Shown piece by piece: positions 7,061 to 9,744 of a stretch of DNA of 9,744 nt. The stretch is taken from assembly GCA_005768755.1 (NCBI GenBank), contig VAFL01000038.1, forward strand, positions 1 to 9,744, written 5' to 3'. This DNA is from Paracoccus denitrificans. Its GTDB lineage: Bacteria > Pseudomonadota > Alphaproteobacteria > Rhodobacterales > Rhodobacteraceae. The notes beneath the pieces are model-generated. The model had not been told where the DNA came from and ran no database searches. It worked only from the letters and a program-made list of their open reading frames with translations. Numbering within the stretch: the first letter of the stretch is position 1; each line of letters opens with the position of its first letter. The position numbers were made by a program, and so were the translations under genes.

Positions 7061-7107
7061 TCGCCTGTTCCTGCATCGCGGGCAGCCCCTGCCAGGCACG
7101 GCCAGGC

Positions 7108-7126
7108 GGCAGAAGTAAAGTCTGCC
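7108..7126. repeat. Small stem-loop downstream of the P450 gene
   Basis: GGCAGA (7108-7113) and TCTGCC (7121-7126) form a perfect 6-base-pair stem with a 7-base loop, 17 bases past the P450 stop. There is no T run on either side, so it is not a convincing intrinsic terminator. It could weaken read-through into msrBA or protect the 3' end of the P450 message. Confidence 0.35.
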
Positions 7127-7142
7127 TTCGCCCCGATGGCCG

Positions 7143-8417
7143 TCACCGCGGCAGAACGCGCAGCCAGATTGGCCCCGCTGGTTGCAAGGTAATGCGCGGA
7201 CTTACGGGCTGGGGCGAAGGATCCATCGCTTCAAGCCGGAATTGCGCATAAACCTGTCTGATGATGCGCCCGGCGATCAGGCGGGCAAGATGCAGGCCGA
7301 TGCAACGATGCGGTCCATGGCCGAAGGGCAGATATGCAAGACGCGGGCGCGCAGCGACCTGATCGGGGGCGAAGCGCGCCGGATCGAAACGAAGCGGATC
7401 GGGCCAGAATGTGGGATTGCGGTGCAAAAGCCAGGGCGAAACCAATACCGTGGTGCCGGCGTCGATCCGAAAGCCTGCAACCTGATCGTCACCAATCGCC
7501 CGGCGCTCGATGATCCAGATTGACGGATACAGGCGCAGCGCCTCGGCAAACAGCCACTGCGGATCGACCGAATCTAGCCCCAGTTGCGGGTCGCGGGCCA
7601 CCAGCCAGAACATCCAGGCCAGCGCGTTGGCTGTTGTCTCATGCCCGGCCAGCAGCAGGGTGACCGCGGCGTCGCGCAATTCGGTATCACTCAATCCTTC
7701 GGCGCCTTCGGCCTCATGCGCGCTCAGCAGCCGTGTCAGCACGTCATCGGGTCGATCATCCGACTGGCGGCGATGGCGGATCATGTCCGCGATGATGGCA
7801 TCGATATCGGCCCGCGCGGCCATGTAATCGCGCCGGTGAAAGAAAGGCGAGATCATCGACGCGTCCAATGGCGTCTGCAACCGGCGCCAGGTATCGGCCA
7901 ACAGCACACGCAGCGCAGCCTCGATCCGATCACTGTTCATGCGGTTCGAGAACAGCAGCCGCACAGCGGTTGAGATCACCACCGACATCATCTCGGCCAC
8001 GATGTCTAACGGTTCACCCGCCTGCGCCAGTTTTTCCCATTTGGCCAACATGGGGCTGATCTGCGCGTCGATCATGGGGGCAAAGCTTTCGACGGCGCGG
8101 GGCTGAAAGACCGGCTGAAGCAACTTGCGGTGACGTGCCCAGGCATCCGTATTGGCGGATAACAGGCTGTCGCCGCAGGTCTCCGCGATCATCGCAGCGC
8201 TTCGGGTGTTCTTGTCGTAATTGGCTGCATTACGTGACAGGACGCGGTCGATATGGTCCGGATGGTTCAGCAAATGCGCGATAATATGGGCGAAGCGAAA
8301 GCGCACGACATCGCCATGCTTGCGAACCGACCTTTCCAACAACGCCAGCGGATCGCGCTGGAACGCGATCATCGACCCGCTGATGGGCAGCCCGCGCGGA
8401 CCCGGCGCACTGATCAC
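7143..8417 (-). CDS. Cytochrome P450 monooxygenase
   Basis: A soluble, 424-residue haem-thiolate monooxygenase (numbering from the GTG at 8417). Diagnostic parts are WARHRKLLQPVF (93-104), the I-helix oxygen-binding motif AGHETT (257-262), the ExxR pair Glu292-Arg295 in EALRLYPS, and the haem loop FGHGPHRCIG (365-374) with haem-ligand Cys372. The usual Arg two residues before the Cys-1 position is His, as in P450cam. A proline-rich start (APGPRGLP) without a membrane anchor marks a bacterial cytoplasmic form. No ferredoxin or reductase partner is in the window, so electrons must come from elsewhere. All start codons are GTG; 8417 gives a four-base GTGA overlap with the sulfotransferase stop, while 8432 and 8453 would give longer overlaps. 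Substrate unknown; coupling to the sulfotransferase suggests that it installs the hydroxyl group to be sulfated. Confidence 0.94.
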   Translation of the reverse strand: MISAPGPRGLPISGSMIAFQRDPLALLERSVRKHGDVVRFRFAHIIAHLLNHPDHIDRVLSRNAANYDKNTRSAAMIAETCGDSLLSANTDAWARHRKLLQPVFQPRAVESFAPMIDAQISPMLAKWEKLAQAGEPLDIVAEMMSVVISTAVRLLFSNRMNSDRIEAALRVLLADTWRRLQTPLDASMISPFFHRRDYMAARADIDAIIADMIRHRRQSDDRPDDVLTRLLSAHEAEGAEGLSDTELRDAAVTLLLAGHETTANALAWMFWLVARDPQLGLDSVDPQWLFAEALRLYPSIWIIERRAIGDDQVAGFRIDAGTTVLVSPWLLHRNPTFWPDPLRFDPARFAPDQVAARPRLAYLPFGHGPHRCIGLHLARLIAGRIIRQVYAQFRLEAMDPSPQPVSPRITLQPAGPIWLRVLPR

Positions 8418-9532
8418 AGGGGATAGCCCCACGTCTCGAAGCTGCGCCGCCACCGTTCGGCCACGCGGGCCCGGGTCGCTGCGTCAAGGCCTGAAAAGCT
8501 GTTCTTTTCATAGCCGCCAAGGCTATCCACATAAGTCTGCAGCCTTGGTTGCATCCGGTCAAAACCCTCGAGCCCAAGCTGATCATAGACACGATTGATC
8601 TGAGCGACCGGATCGGCCTCCAACTCGTCGAAGCGCAGCTCGCAGAAGCGGCTTGCGGGGATCAGGGGCAGATCCTCGAAATAGGCGTCATACATGGTTT
8701 CATGTCGGGCAAGGATGCCTTCGTCCAGTGCGTCCAGATCGGGCCGTTGAAGATAGGTATACCAGCCAGCCGTATCGAAGAAATGCCGCTGCGACTGGAA
8801 AACCCGGTAAGGATCGCGATGAATATGGACAAAGCGGGCGTCTGGAAAAATCTCCAGTATGGTGCGGATCCGCGCCGTATGCGGGGGCGATTTCAGAAGC
8901 AATGCCCGGCCGTCACGAAAAGACAGTTTCTTGCAGAAAGTCAGGAAAGTGTCCTTCCAGGCCCGCAGATCTGCCGGGTCGGCATCGCGAAAGCTCAGTT
9001 GATGCTCGTAATGGGGTTGTCGGGCGGGAAAGCTGATACCCAGATAGACCGAACGCAGGCTCATCAACAGGGGCGCAAACTCATCCTCCTGGGGTGATGC
9101 GAAGCCCAGCTTCATGTTGTCCATCGGCCGTTTTGGCGGGACCAGCCACGAAAACATTCGCGTCATCAGATTTTCCGTGGTCAGGAATGTCAGCGGATTG
9201 ACCACCTGATAGGTGTTGGCGAACCGGAACTGATCCTCATCACATGCCAGCAGATCATGCAGCAATGTCGTCCCGCTGCGCCAATGGCCCAGAACGAACA
9301 GCGGCGGTCGGGTAATCTCTGTCTTTTCTATTGCCCGCCCGAAACGCAGCTTTTCCAGCGCGGCAAAGGCCGAATTCGGCAGGCTTGCGGCGGTGATGAA
9401 GGCGGCGCGATGAAAATATGCAGGCGAGATGCGAAACCCGTTCTGGGCCAGCAGCGTCATCCATTTCCCGAATGTGATGCCCGTCAGGTAATTGTGGCCA
9501 ATGCTCCACCGATGCTTGAGTTTTGGCGACAT
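8414..9532 (-). CDS. PAPS-dependent sulfotransferase family protein
   Basis: A 372-residue protein of the bacterial sulfotransferase group (Pfam Sulfotransfer_3-like), which moves a sulfo group from 3'-phosphoadenosine 5'-phosphosulfate to a hydroxyl or similar acceptor. The 5'-phosphosulfate loop is LFVLGHWRSGTTLLH (78-92). The 3'-phosphate segment is FVHIHRDPYRVFQS (234-247), with Arg239 and Ser247 spaced eight apart as in other sulfotransferases. KSPPH (214-218) is a further conserved block. About 80 residues precede the loop, a layout seen in Stf3-like bacterial enzymes. No signal peptide is evident, so it is probably cytoplasmic. AAGGA (9546-9542) is nine bases before the ATG. It heads the minus-strand cluster and runs directly into the P450 gene. 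The acceptor cannot be read from sequence; a hydroxylated lipid, quinone or terpenoid is inferred only from the P450 partner. Confidence 0.9.
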   Translation of the reverse strand: MSPKLKHRWSIGHNYLTGITFGKWMTLLAQNGFRISPAYFHRAAFITAASLPNSAFAALEKLRFGRAIEKTEITRPPLFVLGHWRSGTTLLHDLLACDEDQFRFANTYQVVNPLTFLTTENLMTRMFSWLVPPKRPMDNMKLGFASPQEDEFAPLLMSLRSVYLGISFPARQPHYEHQLSFRDADPADLRAWKDTFLTFCKKLSFRDGRALLLKSPPHTARIRTILEIFPDARFVHIHRDPYRVFQSQRHFFDTAGWYTYLQRPDLDALDEGILARHETMYDAYFEDLPLIPASRFCELRFDELEADPVAQINRVYDQLGLEGFDRMQPRLQTYVDSLGGYEKNSFSGLDAATRARVAERWRRSFETWGYPL

Positions 9533-9547
9533 TGCTGATCATCCTTG

Positions 9548-9571
9548 AAAAACCGGGCCATTTAGGCCCAG
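9548..9571 (-). terminator. Terminator-like hairpin in the sulfotransferase leader
   Basis: Read on the minus strand, CTGGGCC (9571-9565) pairs with GGCCCGG (9559-9553), seven pairs with one G-T, around the loop TAAAT. TTTTT (9552-9548) follows at once, and the sulfotransferase ribosome site begins two bases later. The form is that of an intrinsic terminator, but it sits only 16 bases before a start codon. It may end an upstream transcript or act as an attenuator of the sulfotransferase/P450 unit. Confidence 0.5.
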
Positions 9572-9689
9572 AAATCGTAACCAATTCTGCGTAGCATTTG
9601 AGTATCGAGTAGCGAAACCGCGAAATGACCATCCCCTCACACGTCAACCCACATTTCCCAAGTAAGGCGCTGATTTCGCTGTCCTGACC

Positions 9690-9707
9690 ATTATATTTCC
9701 TATATAA
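9690..9707 (-). promoter_or_regulatory. Putative promoter/operator of the sulfotransferase-P450 unit
   Basis: A perfect TATAAT (9695-9690, minus strand) lies in a local AT-rich patch about 160 bases before the sulfotransferase ATG. It overlaps a perfect inverted repeat, TTATAT (9691-9696) and ATATAA (9702-9707), with a 5-base spacer. No good -35 box is seen at normal spacing; the region 9713-9721 reads TTCAAC or AACACC on this strand. A promoter needing an activator, or one under repressor control through the palindrome, would fit. Bases 9572-9689 between it and the hairpin show no convincing gene. Confidence 0.35.
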
Positions 9708-9744
9708 AACATGGTGTTGAAGGCTGCGAGGGGCGCGTTTCATG

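Noticed and set aside
7002..7076. N-terminal extension of MsrB by 25 residues from an ATG at 7076
   Set aside because: No good ribosome site, no signal peptide and no family resemblance; it would also run across the palindromic control region.
7081..7107. Repeated GCCAGG units between the P450 and msrB genes
   Set aside because: Only two short copies a few bases apart; not enough to call a repeat array or binding-site cluster.
9255..9743. Minus-strand open frame of 162 codons overlapping the sulfotransferase start
   Set aside because: More than half is an out-of-frame copy of the sulfotransferase gene, and the rest matches nothing I recognise and covers the AT-rich promoter patch and the hairpin.

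Overview
The base composition is high in GC with G/C-rich third codon positions, and every gene looks like an alphaproteobacterial one. Gene content (a TRAP importer, an acyl-CoA synthetase/crotonase pair, MsrA/MsrB) and overall style suggest a member of the Rhodobacterales, perhaps Paracoccus-like. This is an impression from the proteins, since no rRNA is present. All nine genes look intact, and I see no insertion sequence, CRISPR array, phage gene or tRNA.

Left module, a likely carboxylic-acid uptake and activation unit (about 243-5986). Two minus-strand genes, an AMP-forming acyl-CoA synthetase (1019-2701) followed with a 1-base stop/start overlap by an enoyl-CoA hydratase/isomerase (243-1019), are divergent from a plus-strand dctQ-dctM-dctP TRAP transporter operon (2896-5931). 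The operon ends in a strong intrinsic terminator (5956-5986). The plausible logic is: DctP captures an organic acid in the periplasm, DctQM imports it with sodium, the synthetase makes its CoA thioester and the crotonase acts on that thioester or on the unsaturated one derived from it. The acid itself cannot be read from the sequence.

Right module, all minus strand (6049-9532): sulfotransferase, cytochrome P450, MsrB and MsrA. The sulfotransferase and P450 probably overlap by four bases, and MsrB and MsrA by one. The sulfotransferase/P450 pair resembles in content the stf3-cyp128 pair of Mycobacterium tuberculosis, which makes a sulfated hydroxy-menaquinone. A hydroxylate-then-sulfate pathway on a hydrophobic molecule is therefore the most interesting hypothesis here. 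MsrB is of the type lacking the structural zinc cysteines. A 141-base gap with overlapping palindromes separates P450 from msrB, so msrBA may have its own control.

Non-coding regions. Bases 1-242 carry what looks like a strong leftward promoter (AT-rich upstream tract, -35- and -10-like boxes) for a gene beyond the left edge, and a small palindrome at 9-21. Bases 2702-2895 are the divergent control region of the left module. Bases 9533-9744 hold a perfect TATAAT inside an AT-rich palindrome and, just ahead of the sulfotransferase gene, a terminator-like hairpin with a five-T run.
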